Below are positions 1 through 5,030 of a stretch of 5,030 bases of DNA, piece by piece (position 1 is the first letter of the stretch; each line of letters opens with the position of its first letter). This stretch comes from JBLIOB01 sp047639575 (lineage in GTDB: Bacteria > Bacteroidota > Bacteroidia > Flavobacteriales_D > Parvicellaceae). Both the position numbers and the translations under genes were made by a program. The stretch is from the NCBI GenBank assembly GCA_047639575.1, contig JBLIOB010000311.1, positions 1-5,030 of the forward strand, written 5' to 3'. The notes under the pieces are model-generated. The model made no database searches, was not told the origin of the DNA, and saw only the letters and a list, made by a program, of their open reading frames with translations.

Positions 1-551
1 ATTCCGTATTAATTACTGTTTCTAATCTTTCTACAAGTGCAGTAAACGCGTGGGCTGACTTTGATACGATACCGGAAAATGTATCTGTCGGGTTACATGT
101 TACTCCAGGCGGATACACTTATACTTGGACGCCTCCAGGTACTTTGGATAATCCAACTAGTCAGAATCCTATAGCTAGTCCAGATGCAACCACTACTTAC
201 TATGTAGTTATTACGGATGGAGCTTGCACAAAAAGTGACACTGTAACTGTTACGGTTGCAGAACTTATTTGTGGGCAACCAGATGTATATGTACCGAACG
301 CTTTTACTCCAGATGCAAATGGCAATAATGATTTTGTAAGGGTTAGAGGGAACAATATCAAAGAATTAGTTTTTAGAATCTACAACAGATGGGGCGAGCT
401 TGTTTTTGAGACCAAAGATCAGTCTCAGGGCTGGGACGGCACTTTTAAAGGAAGAGCTGGAGATCCTGCTGTCTATGTCTACTATTTAGATATCATCTGT
501 ATAGATGACGAAACTTATTTCGAAAAAGGAAATATTACATTAATCAGATAG
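1..551 (+). CDS. T9SS type B-sorted surface protein, C-terminal fragment (5' end outside window)
   Basis: This is the last 182 residues of a larger secreted protein; the frame is open from base 3 back past the window edge, so the true start is not visible. Residues ~20-88 resemble a PKD/Ig-like module of adhesins, with a YTWTPPGTL strand, a DATTTYYV strand and a closing DTVTVTV strand, plus Cys75 and Cys90. Residues ~97-182 are a classic gliding-motility C-terminal (type B) sorting domain: VPNAFTPDANGNND, then FRIYNRWGELVFET, GWDGTFKG, VYVYYLDIIC and a terminal GNITLIR. In known systems this domain directs export across the outer membrane through T9SS and surface attachment, as for the adhesin SprB. 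The next gene encodes a PorP/SprF protein, the usual partner of such cargo, and begins on the last base of this stop codon. Function beyond being a secreted surface protein is inferred; the passenger region that would define it is missing. Confidence 0.93.
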   Translation, partial: SVLITVSNLSTSAVNAWADFDTIPENVSVGLHVTPGGYTYTWTPPGTLDNPTSQNPIASPDATTTYYVVITDGACTKSDTVTVTVAELICGQPDVYVPNAFTPDANGNNDFVRVRGNNIKELVFRIYNRWGELVFETKDQSQGWDGTFKGRAGDPAVYVYYLDIICIDDETYFEKGNITLIR

Positions 552-553
552 TG
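549..553 (+). other. TAGTG stop/start overlap
   Basis: The stop of the type B surface protein and the GTG start of the PorP/SprF gene share one base. This suggests termination-reinitiation, keeping cargo and partner made in a linked ratio. The overlap is seen directly; coupling is inferred. Confidence 0.7.
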
Positions 554-1567
554 ATCAGTAAAGCCAAAATATCAACTTTAATTTTTGCAAGCTTATTTAC
601 TTGCTCAATAGTTGCGCAAGACTTGCACTACTCTCTTTTTGACATGACTCCATTAAATCTTAATCCAGCAACTGCTGGTCAATTTGATGGAGACTATAGG
701 TTCGTTGGAAACCACAGGCACCAATGGAAATCTGTAACGGTTCCATACACTACGTTTAGTGTTGCTGCAGATGTCAACGATTTTTTTGAAGGTAAAAACT
801 TCCATACTGGGATTCAGATTAACCAAGATAGAGCTGGTGATTCAAGGTTTAATACCTTCATGATAAATTGGTCTTTAGCTTATTCTAAATACATGAATTC
901 AGATTCTAGTTTTGTACTGACAGGAGCAATCATGCCTGGTGTTGCTAACAGAAGTATTGACTATACTGATTTGAGATTTGACAATCAATATAATGGATGG
1001 ACCTATGACGCAGCATTATCCAACAATGAAAGTTTTCAAAGAGAAAGTAGAACTTATTTCAATCTCGCTGCCGGAATTTATGGGTCGTACGAAGTTGACG
1101 AAGACAAAAAATTTAATGGCGGATTTAGTCTTTTCAACTTAACTAGCCCTAAGCAAAGTTTCTTTAATGAAGACGCTATCAAGTTAGACACAAGGTGGGT
1201 ATTTCATGGAGGAGCTGATATTATGGTAACCGATAAAATTGATGCGCTACCAAGTTTTCAAATAATGGGTCAGGGAACTTATAAAGAAATTCTATTCGGA
1301 TCTAAAGTTCGATATACTTTACAAGATATGCGGGGAGTCTACCGCGCAGTCTACGGTGGAATTTATTACAGAAATAAAGATGCAGGTTACATTATGGCTG
1401 GATTGGATTATGATAACTGGAAATTTGGACTTAGTTATGACGTTAATTTGTCTTCTTTGAAACCAGCTAGTAATGGTCGCGGAGCGTTAGAGTTTGCTTT
1501 AATTTACATTTTGAAAATATACAACCCTGAAATTGTCCAAAGGAGAATTTGCAGAGACTACATGTAA
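551..1567 (+). CDS. PorP/SprF family type IX secretion-associated outer-membrane protein
   Basis: A 338-residue protein, a normal length for PorP/SprF proteins. Residues 1-22 are a signal peptide ending IVA, and the mature protein opens QDLHYSLFDMTPLNLNPATAG, the family's hallmark start (usually QDPHFSQFY..PLYLNPAFAG). The rest is rich in alternating aromatic and polar strands as in a beta-barrel, and the late FGLSYDVNLSSL stretch (from about residue 292), GALEFALIYI, and the terminal RRICRDYM match the family's usual C-terminal pattern. Family members such as SprF are needed for secretion or surface attachment of type B T9SS cargo; that this one serves the upstream protein is inferred from adjacency. 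The start is GTG, sharing one base with the upstream TAG (TAGTG); no nearer in-frame ATG precedes the signal peptide, and no Shine-Dalgarno sequence sits at normal spacing, which is usual in Bacteroidota. The core T9SS protein PorP is less likely than a cargo-specific paralogue, given the neighbours. Confidence 0.93.
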   Translation: MISKAKISTLIFASLFTCSIVAQDLHYSLFDMTPLNLNPATAGQFDGDYRFVGNHRHQWKSVTVPYTTFSVAADVNDFFEGKNFHTGIQINQDRAGDSRFNTFMINWSLAYSKYMNSDSSFVLTGAIMPGVANRSIDYTDLRFDNQYNGWTYDAALSNNESFQRESRTYFNLAAGIYGSYEVDEDKKFNGGFSLFNLTSPKQSFFNEDAIKLDTRWVFHGGADIMVTDKIDALPSFQIMGQGTYKEILFGSKVRYTLQDMRGVYRAVYGGIYYRNKDAGYIMAGLDYDNWKFGLSYDVNLSSLKPASNGRGALEFALIYILKIYNPEIVQRRICRDYM

Positions 1568-1569
1568 TG
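1565..1569 (+). other. TAATG stop/start overlap
   Basis: The TAA of the PorP/SprF gene and the ATG of the TPR/OmpA-like gene share one base. This overlap decides the start of the downstream gene: the ATG opens directly into the signal peptide. Translational coupling is inferred. Confidence 0.75.
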
Positions 1570-3816
1570 AGAATTATAATTATTGCAATCATATTATCAA
1601 TAGGATCTTCCGTTGGAGCCCAAACGGTGAAAAAACTAACGGAAATTGGAGATAATTATGTAGACGATGGAGATTGGTATAGTGCGTCTCTCGAATACGC
1701 AAAAGCAGTTGCAGTTGATTCTGTAGACATCCACCTTCTTTTCAAATATGCCGAGTCTTTAAGACATTACAACAATCATCCTAAAGCAGCTTATTATTAT
1801 CAAAAGATTTACGAGAAGGATAGAGGACGTATTTATCCAATCGGTCTGTTTTGGTTATCTGAAATGCAAAAGCATAATCAAGATTATCGTATAGCTATAA
1901 AATCTTGGAAAAAATCAAAATCTTTATTAAAGAAGAACAAGAAATCTTACGAGTACCTGAGAGCCAAACATGAGGGAGTATCAACAAGTTGGGCTCTGCG
2001 GGCAATTAAAGATAGCGTTGAAGGGGTAACAGTGACCAATTTAGGCGAAGGAGTAAATACCACCAATTGGGAATTCTCTCCAGTGGTTAAACATAACCAA
2101 CTTTTCTTTTCGTCTTTACGAAGTGAAGAAGTTGGACCGAATTTACAAATGCTCGATGTAGATTATTCTGTTAAAATATACAATGCTACACCTTATGGAG
2201 AAACTTGGGCTACAGATAAAACGATAAGTTCCAAAGTAAATAAGCCCACCTTCAATACGGCTTCTGGAACGTTCAGTACTGATGGAGAACGTTTCTATTT
2301 TGTGCAAGCTGGAATTGATTTTAAAGGTTCCATATACTTATCTGAATATAAAAAAGGAAAATGGTCTGACCCTAAGAAATTAGAAGGCGGAATAAACGAT
2401 GGATCTATTTCTACGCAGCCTTCATTTACGGAGATAGACGGTAAAGAATTTCTATTATTCAGTTCCGACCGACCTGGAGGAAGAGGAAAGTTAGATCTCT
2501 ATTACACTGAACTTACTGGTGATACAAAAACTGGAATAGCAATTAACCTTGGCCGAAAAGTTAATTCTCCAGATGATGAAGTAACTCCATTTTATTCCGC
2601 AGCTAAAAAGACGCTTTATTTCAGTTCTAAATGGCACCGAAACTTAGGAGGTTTTGACGTATTCAAATCTGAAGGGGAACTTAATTTACTTGGAGATCCA
2701 CAAAACATGGGGCAACCTATTAACACTTCTTGGAACGATTTCTATTTCTCTATTGATGACAGCGGAGAGGGCTATATGACCTCTAATCGAATAGGATCAT
2801 ATTTTTTTAAAGGACCAACTTGTTGCAACGATATTTGGAGAGTAAAAATTCCAACTGAAGAAGAGAAATCGGATGAGATTGTAATTAAGACATTGGACGA
2901 TTTGAACAAATACCTCCCAGTCACTTTGTTCTTTCATAATGATTGTCCAAACCCTAGAACAACGGATACGGTAACCAAACTAAATTACTTGACTACATAT
3001 GGTGACTATCATAAGCTCATTCCCAAGTATAAAGAAGAATATGGGAAAGGGCTTAAAGACGAAAAAAAGATTGATGCTGAACTGGATATTGAAGACTTTT
3101 TTGCGGACTATGTGGATAAAGGAGTAAGTGATTTGTCCCTGTTTACTGGTTTGTTATTGGGTGAGTTAGCGAAAGGGCAAAACATTGAAATCACCATCAA
3201 AGGGTTCGCATCTCCTTTGGCAAAGACAGACTATAACGTGAAGTTAACTGGCAGAAGAATTACCAGTTTAATGAACTACTTGCGGGAATATGGAACTGGT
3301 GAATTTGTCGATTATTTAGATGCTACAGCGGAAAATGGAGGAACGCTTTCTTTTAATAAAATTCCTTTCGGAGAGTATACGGCAAGTAACCTAGTATCAG
3401 ACAATGTGAATGACCAAAAAAACTCTGTCTACTCTCGAGCTGCTGGATTAGAAAGAAAAATTGAAGTCCAAAGTATTACACAAGCCAAACGAGATTCTAC
3501 ATTTTCAGAAATAAGTTGTGGCCAAGAGTTATTTGATTTTGGAAAACTTACTCAAGGAGCAACTGTAACACATGAGTTTATCATTAACAACTCTGGAAAC
3601 AAGGATTTAATTATTGAACGGGTTGTATCCAAATGCGATTGTTACAAAGCTGAATTTCCGAAAACCGCAATTCCCCCTGGAGGTCAAGCCAAAATAAAAG
3701 TAACTTTAGACACTTCTAATTTAATCGGAAAGCAAGTAAAGTCAGTAACCGTAGTTGCAAATTCCTTCCCAAGGAGTAAGAGACTAGTTGTAACTGGGGA
3801 AGTTTTTAAAGAATGA
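1567..3816 (+). CDS. TPR / PD40 propeller / OmpA-like periplasmic protein with C-terminal DUF1573
   Basis: A 749-residue exported protein. Residues 1-18 are a signal peptide (IIIIAIIL core, ending VGA before Gln19); there is no lipobox cysteine, unlike the lipoprotein PorE, which shares the TPR/WD40/OmpA plan. Residues ~24-122 are TPR-like helices. Residues ~165-430 carry PD40-type propeller blades: LFFSSLR at 179, RFYFVQ at 242, LLFSSDRPGGRGKLDLYY at 296, LYFSSKWHRNLGGFDVF at 350, GYMTSNR at 402, closing with CCNDIW at 419. Residues ~449-635 are an OmpA-like domain of the Bacteroidota type (PVTLFFHNDCPNPR at 451, GFASPLAKTDYNVKLTGRR at 546, LERKIEV at 628). Residues ~654-746 match DUF1573 (FDFGKLTQG, SKCDCY at 688, IPPGGQAKIKVT). 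Likely role, by analogy with PorE, is a periplasmic scaffold linking the outer-membrane export or anchoring complex to the cell wall. The ATG at 1567 was chosen because it overlaps the upstream TAA (TAATG) and starts a clean signal peptide; a TTG at 1549 would add six polar residues. Confidence 0.9.
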   Translation: MRIIIIAIILSIGSSVGAQTVKKLTEIGDNYVDDGDWYSASLEYAKAVAVDSVDIHLLFKYAESLRHYNNHPKAAYYYQKIYEKDRGRIYPIGLFWLSEMQKHNQDYRIAIKSWKKSKSLLKKNKKSYEYLRAKHEGVSTSWALRAIKDSVEGVTVTNLGEGVNTTNWEFSPVVKHNQLFFSSLRSEEVGPNLQMLDVDYSVKIYNATPYGETWATDKTISSKVNKPTFNTASGTFSTDGERFYFVQAGIDFKGSIYLSEYKKGKWSDPKKLEGGINDGSISTQPSFTEIDGKEFLLFSSDRPGGRGKLDLYYTELTGDTKTGIAINLGRKVNSPDDEVTPFYSAAKKTLYFSSKWHRNLGGFDVFKSEGELNLLGDPQNMGQPINTSWNDFYFSIDDSGEGYMTSNRIGSYFFKGPTCCNDIWRVKIPTEEEKSDEIVIKTLDDLNKYLPVTLFFHNDCPNPRTTDTVTKLNYLTTYGDYHKLIPKYKEEYGKGLKDEKKIDAELDIEDFFADYVDKGVSDLSLFTGLLLGELAKGQNIEITIKGFASPLAKTDYNVKLTGRRITSLMNYLREYGTGEFVDYLDATAENGGTLSFNKIPFGEYTASNLVSDNVNDQKNSVYSRAAGLERKIEVQSITQAKRDSTFSEISCGQELFDFGKLTQGATVTHEFIINNSGNKDLIIERVVSKCDCYKAEFPKTAIPPGGQAKIKVTLDTSNLIGKQVKSVTVVANSFPRSKRLVVTGEVFKE
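3813..3816 (+). other. ATGA start/stop overlap
   Basis: The ATG of the small exported protein lies over the TGA of the TPR/OmpA-like gene, the commonest bacterial coupling arrangement. It supports that start and membership of the small gene in the operon. Confidence 0.75.
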
Positions 3817-4202
3817 AATATATCTCCTTAATTCTAATCTTATTTTGCCTTACCGGTTATTCTCAGACGGAAATTCAGAAATTAAATTGTGCTGGCTATC
3901 ACAAAGGAAAATACGTAATGATCGCTCCAGAAGGAGATGAAATTCATATTAAACGAAAAAGGAACTATCAAATAGAGCGGTACCATTTGTCTGGCAAAAA
4001 ACATAAATTCAAAATTGAATGGACTGGGGATTGCGAATATATATTGACGCTTAAGAAAACTACAAGTAAACGGAATCAATCATTTGTTGGGAAGGGATTA
4101 TTTTGCACAATCATATCTGGTGAATCTGATTATTATTCGGTAATGGTTATTACTCCTGAGCATCCAAGTGGAAGAAGATGTGAAGTAACTAAACTTCGAT
4201 GA
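3813..4202 (+). CDS. Small exported cysteine-containing protein of unknown function
   Basis: A 129-residue protein. Residues 1-17 form a signal peptide (hydrophobic ISLILILFCLTG, then YSQ), with no proper lipobox, so a soluble periplasmic or secreted product is expected. The mature part is basic in its first half (HIKRKRNYQIER at 45-56) and has four cysteines, at 26, 74, 98 and 123, which could form two disulfides. The stretch FKIEWTGDCEYILTL (66-80) and the preceding YQIER strand recall a family of small exported flavobacterial proteins that share a 'kIkW..dCeYeL' core and are often mislabelled 'DNA topoisomerase IV'; this likeness is from memory and does not give a function. The ATG lies inside the upstream stop (ATGA, 4-base overlap), and its own TGA overlaps the next start in the same way, so it is probably made together with the export module. 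A role as an envelope accessory factor is inferred from position only. Confidence 0.8.
   Translation: MKYISLILILFCLTGYSQTEIQKLNCAGYHKGKYVMIAPEGDEIHIKRKRNYQIERYHLSGKKHKFKIEWTGDCEYILTLKKTTSKRNQSFVGKGLFCTIISGESDYYSVMVITPEHPSGRRCEVTKLR
4199..4202 (+). other. ATGA start/stop overlap
   Basis: The ATG of the VOC gene lies over the TGA of the small exported-protein gene. This makes the VOC enzyme part of the same translated chain as the surface-export genes. Confidence 0.75.
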
Positions 4203-4621
4203 GTAACACTTTAAGACCATTTCATTTAGCTATTCCTGTATCAAATTTAGAGGAATGTAGAACTTTCTACAAAGATGTATTGGGGTTTAAAGAAGGTAGA
4301 AGTGACACTTATTGGGTAGATTTCAACTGTTTCGGCCATCAATTGGTAATTCATTACAAAGAAAAAACTGAAGTTCAAGAAGCTAATTTAGTTGACGGAA
4401 AGAACGTACCTGTTCCACACTTTGGTGTTATCCTAGATCAAAAAGCTTGGAGCGACTTGTCAGAAAAGCTTATATTTAAAGGGATTCAGTTTATTATTGA
4501 GCCTTACACCAGATTCAAAGGACAGGCGGGAGAGCAGTCAACAATGTTTTTCTTGGACCCTTCAGGGAATGCATTAGAATTTAAAGCTTTTGATGACTTG
4601 AATCAATTATTTGCTAAATAG
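4199..4621 (+). CDS. VOC superfamily protein (glyoxalase/bleomycin resistance/dioxygenase fold)
   Basis: A 140-residue protein with no signal peptide, so cytoplasmic, and of standard length for a two-module VOC protein. Module one begins PFHLAIPVSNLEECRTFYKDVLGF (residues 7-30) and continues VDFNCFGHQLVIH (40-52); module two begins VPHFGVIL (72-79) and ends FFLDPSGNALEFKAF (117-131). His9, His74 and Glu127 sit at the usual metal-ligand positions, with a fourth ligand probably from the FGHQLVIH stretch. The EPYTRFKGQAGEQ loop (101-113) and the ending FFLDPSGNALEFK are typical of a widespread 'glyoxalase-like' subgroup whose substrate I cannot name. The family uses a divalent metal for isomerisation, ring cleavage or epoxide or antibiotic modification. 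Its ATG overlaps the upstream stop by four bases (ATGA), placing a cytoplasmic enzyme at the end of a surface-protein operon; the functional link is unknown and may be mere co-transcription. Confidence 0.93.
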   Translation: MSNTLRPFHLAIPVSNLEECRTFYKDVLGFKEGRSDTYWVDFNCFGHQLVIHYKEKTEVQEANLVDGKNVPVPHFGVILDQKAWSDLSEKLIFKGIQFIIEPYTRFKGQAGEQSTMFFLDPSGNALEFKAFDDLNQLFAK

Positions 4622-4645
4622 CATAAAACCAAATATCTTAATGCA

Positions 4646-4659
4646 CTAATAGAAATTAG
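4646..4659. repeat. Short inverted repeat before the gntR start, possible operator
   Basis: CTAAT and ATTAG form perfect 5-bp arms around a 4-base AGAA spacer, ending one base before the gntR ATG, in the 39-bp gap after the VOC gene. An ACTAAT hexamer within the left arm recurs 24 bp downstream at 4669-4674. GntR proteins often bind small palindromes near their own gene, so autoregulation is possible, but the arms are short and AT-rich and could arise by chance. No Bacteroidota -33/-7 promoter (TTTG / TANNTTTG) is evident beside it. Confidence 0.3.
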
Positions 4660-4660
4660 A

Positions 4661-5030
4661 ATGTCCGGACTAATTCATATAAATGAGAATTCACCTAAGC
4701 CGATCTATGTTCAGATTCAGGACAGTATTATCAAGGCAATTAGGTCTGATTTAATTAAACCTGGATCACAATTACCCTCCATTAATGAAATTAGCGATGG
4801 CTTAAATATTGCTCGTAAAACAGCTGAGAAATCGTATAACGAATTAAAAAGAAAAAACATATTAGTTTCTGTACCAGGCAAAGGGTATTTCGTGTCGGAA
4901 AACAGCAAGCTGGATCAGAAGAAAGTGATGCTGATGTTTGACATCATGAACCTTCAAAACAACGTTATTCATCAATCTTTCATGAAATCTATTAAAGATC
5001 ATAATCTGGTAGATTTTTTGGTTTATCATA
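4661..5030 (+). CDS. GntR-family transcriptional regulator, N-terminal part (3' end outside window)
   Basis: The frame is open from the ATG at 4661 to the window edge (123 complete codons). Residues 13-79 form a GntR winged helix: KPIYVQIQDSIIKAI, then the turn LIKPGSQLPSINEIS, the recognition region GLNIARKTAEKSYNELKRK, and the wing VSVPGKGYFVS. After a short linker the protein continues KVMLMFDIMN..NVIHQSFMKSI and VDFLVYH, which resembles the start of the LacI/periplasmic-binding-protein-like sensor domain found in Bacteroidota GntR sugar regulators, and differs from the FadR, HutC and MocR effector domains. The ATG at 4661 is the first in-frame start after the TAG at 4619 and gives the usual short lead-in before the helix. 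The gene follows the VOC gene by 39 bp with no visible terminator, so it may share the transcript. Effector and target genes cannot be read from this fragment; regulated sugar-use genes may lie downstream. Confidence 0.9.
   Translation, partial: MSGLIHINENSPKPIYVQIQDSIIKAIRSDLIKPGSQLPSINEISDGLNIARKTAEKSYNELKRKNILVSVPGKGYFVSENSKLDQKKVMLMFDIMNLQNNVIHQSFMKSIKDHNLVDFLVYH

Noticed and set aside
93..278. Minus-strand open frame opposite the surface-protein gene
   Set aside because: It lies wholly opposite a well-supported coding domain and its translation shows no family motif or export signal.
144..551. Start of the first gene at an internal TTG (144)
   Set aside because: The frame is open upstream to base 3 and codes a continuous Ig/PKD-like strand pattern before this codon, so the TTG is an internal leucine and the gene is a 3' fragment.
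1539..1545. AAAGGAG as a Shine-Dalgarno site
   Set aside because: It lies 21 bases before the ATG at 1567 and only 3 bases before the TTG at 1549, neither of which is workable spacing, and Bacteroidota generally do not rely on such sites.
1549..1566. TTG at 1549 as the start of the TPR/OmpA-like gene
   Set aside because: It would add MQRLHV before the signal peptide and overlap the upstream gene by 19 bases; the ATG at 1567 gives a clean signal peptide and a TAATG junction.
3882..4079. Minus-strand open frame rich in Phe and Ile
   Set aside because: The apparent hydrophobicity comes from reading Lys/Glu-rich coding sequence of the small exported protein backwards; there is no separate support.
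4560..4660. Bacteroidota-type promoter or terminator between the VOC gene and gntR
   Set aside because: TTTG-containing stretches such as agcttttg and ttatttgct do not fit TANNTTTG with a correctly spaced upstream element, and no GC-rich hairpin followed by a T-run is present.
4717..4908. Minus-strand open frame opposite gntR
   Set aside because: It is entirely inside the winged-helix coding region of the GntR regulator and has no recognisable features.

Overview
The window looks like ordinary AT-rich chromosome from a member of the Bacteroidota, probably a flavobacterium-like lineage. Three protein types restricted to or typical of that phylum lie side by side: a type B C-terminal sorting domain of the type IX secretion system (T9SS, the 'gliding motility-associated' domain), a PorP/SprF-family outer-membrane protein, and a TPR / PD40 beta-propeller / OmpA-like periplasmic protein. 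Genus and species cannot be fixed from this sequence.

Layout, all on the + strand: (1) bases 1-551, the 3' end of a large secreted surface protein or adhesin with an Ig/PKD-like module and a T9SS type B sorting domain; (2) 551-1567, a PorP/SprF-type beta-barrel protein; (3) 1567-3816, a 749-residue TPR, PD40 and OmpA-like protein with a C-terminal DUF1573 domain; (4) 3813-4202, a small exported cysteine-containing protein of unknown function; (5) 4199-4621, a VOC-superfamily (glyoxalase/dioxygenase fold) enzyme; (6) 4661 to the window end, the 5' part of a GntR-family regulator with the start of what looks like a LacI-type sugar-binding domain.

The first five genes form an unbroken chain of overlapping start and stop codons (TAGTG, TAATG, ATGA, ATGA), so they are very probably one translationally coupled transcript whose promoter lies upstream of the window. 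The likely shared job of genes 1-3 is export and surface anchoring of the gene 1 product: SprB/SprF-type pairing of a type B cargo with a PorP/SprF partner, plus a periplasmic protein that may tie the complex to the peptidoglycan. Gene 4 may be an accessory envelope protein. The VOC enzyme is cytoplasmic by sequence and has no obvious link to secretion. The gntR gene follows after 39 bp, with a small inverted repeat just before its start codon.

I see no RNA genes, mobile elements, CRISPR arrays or convincing terminators, and no stretch over 300 bp without a gene. The module itself is a recognisable Bacteroidota arrangement. The points most worth checking are the DUF1573 fusion, the altered OmpA-like peptidoglycan site, the small cysteine-rich partner, and the tight coupling of a VOC enzyme to a surface-export operon.
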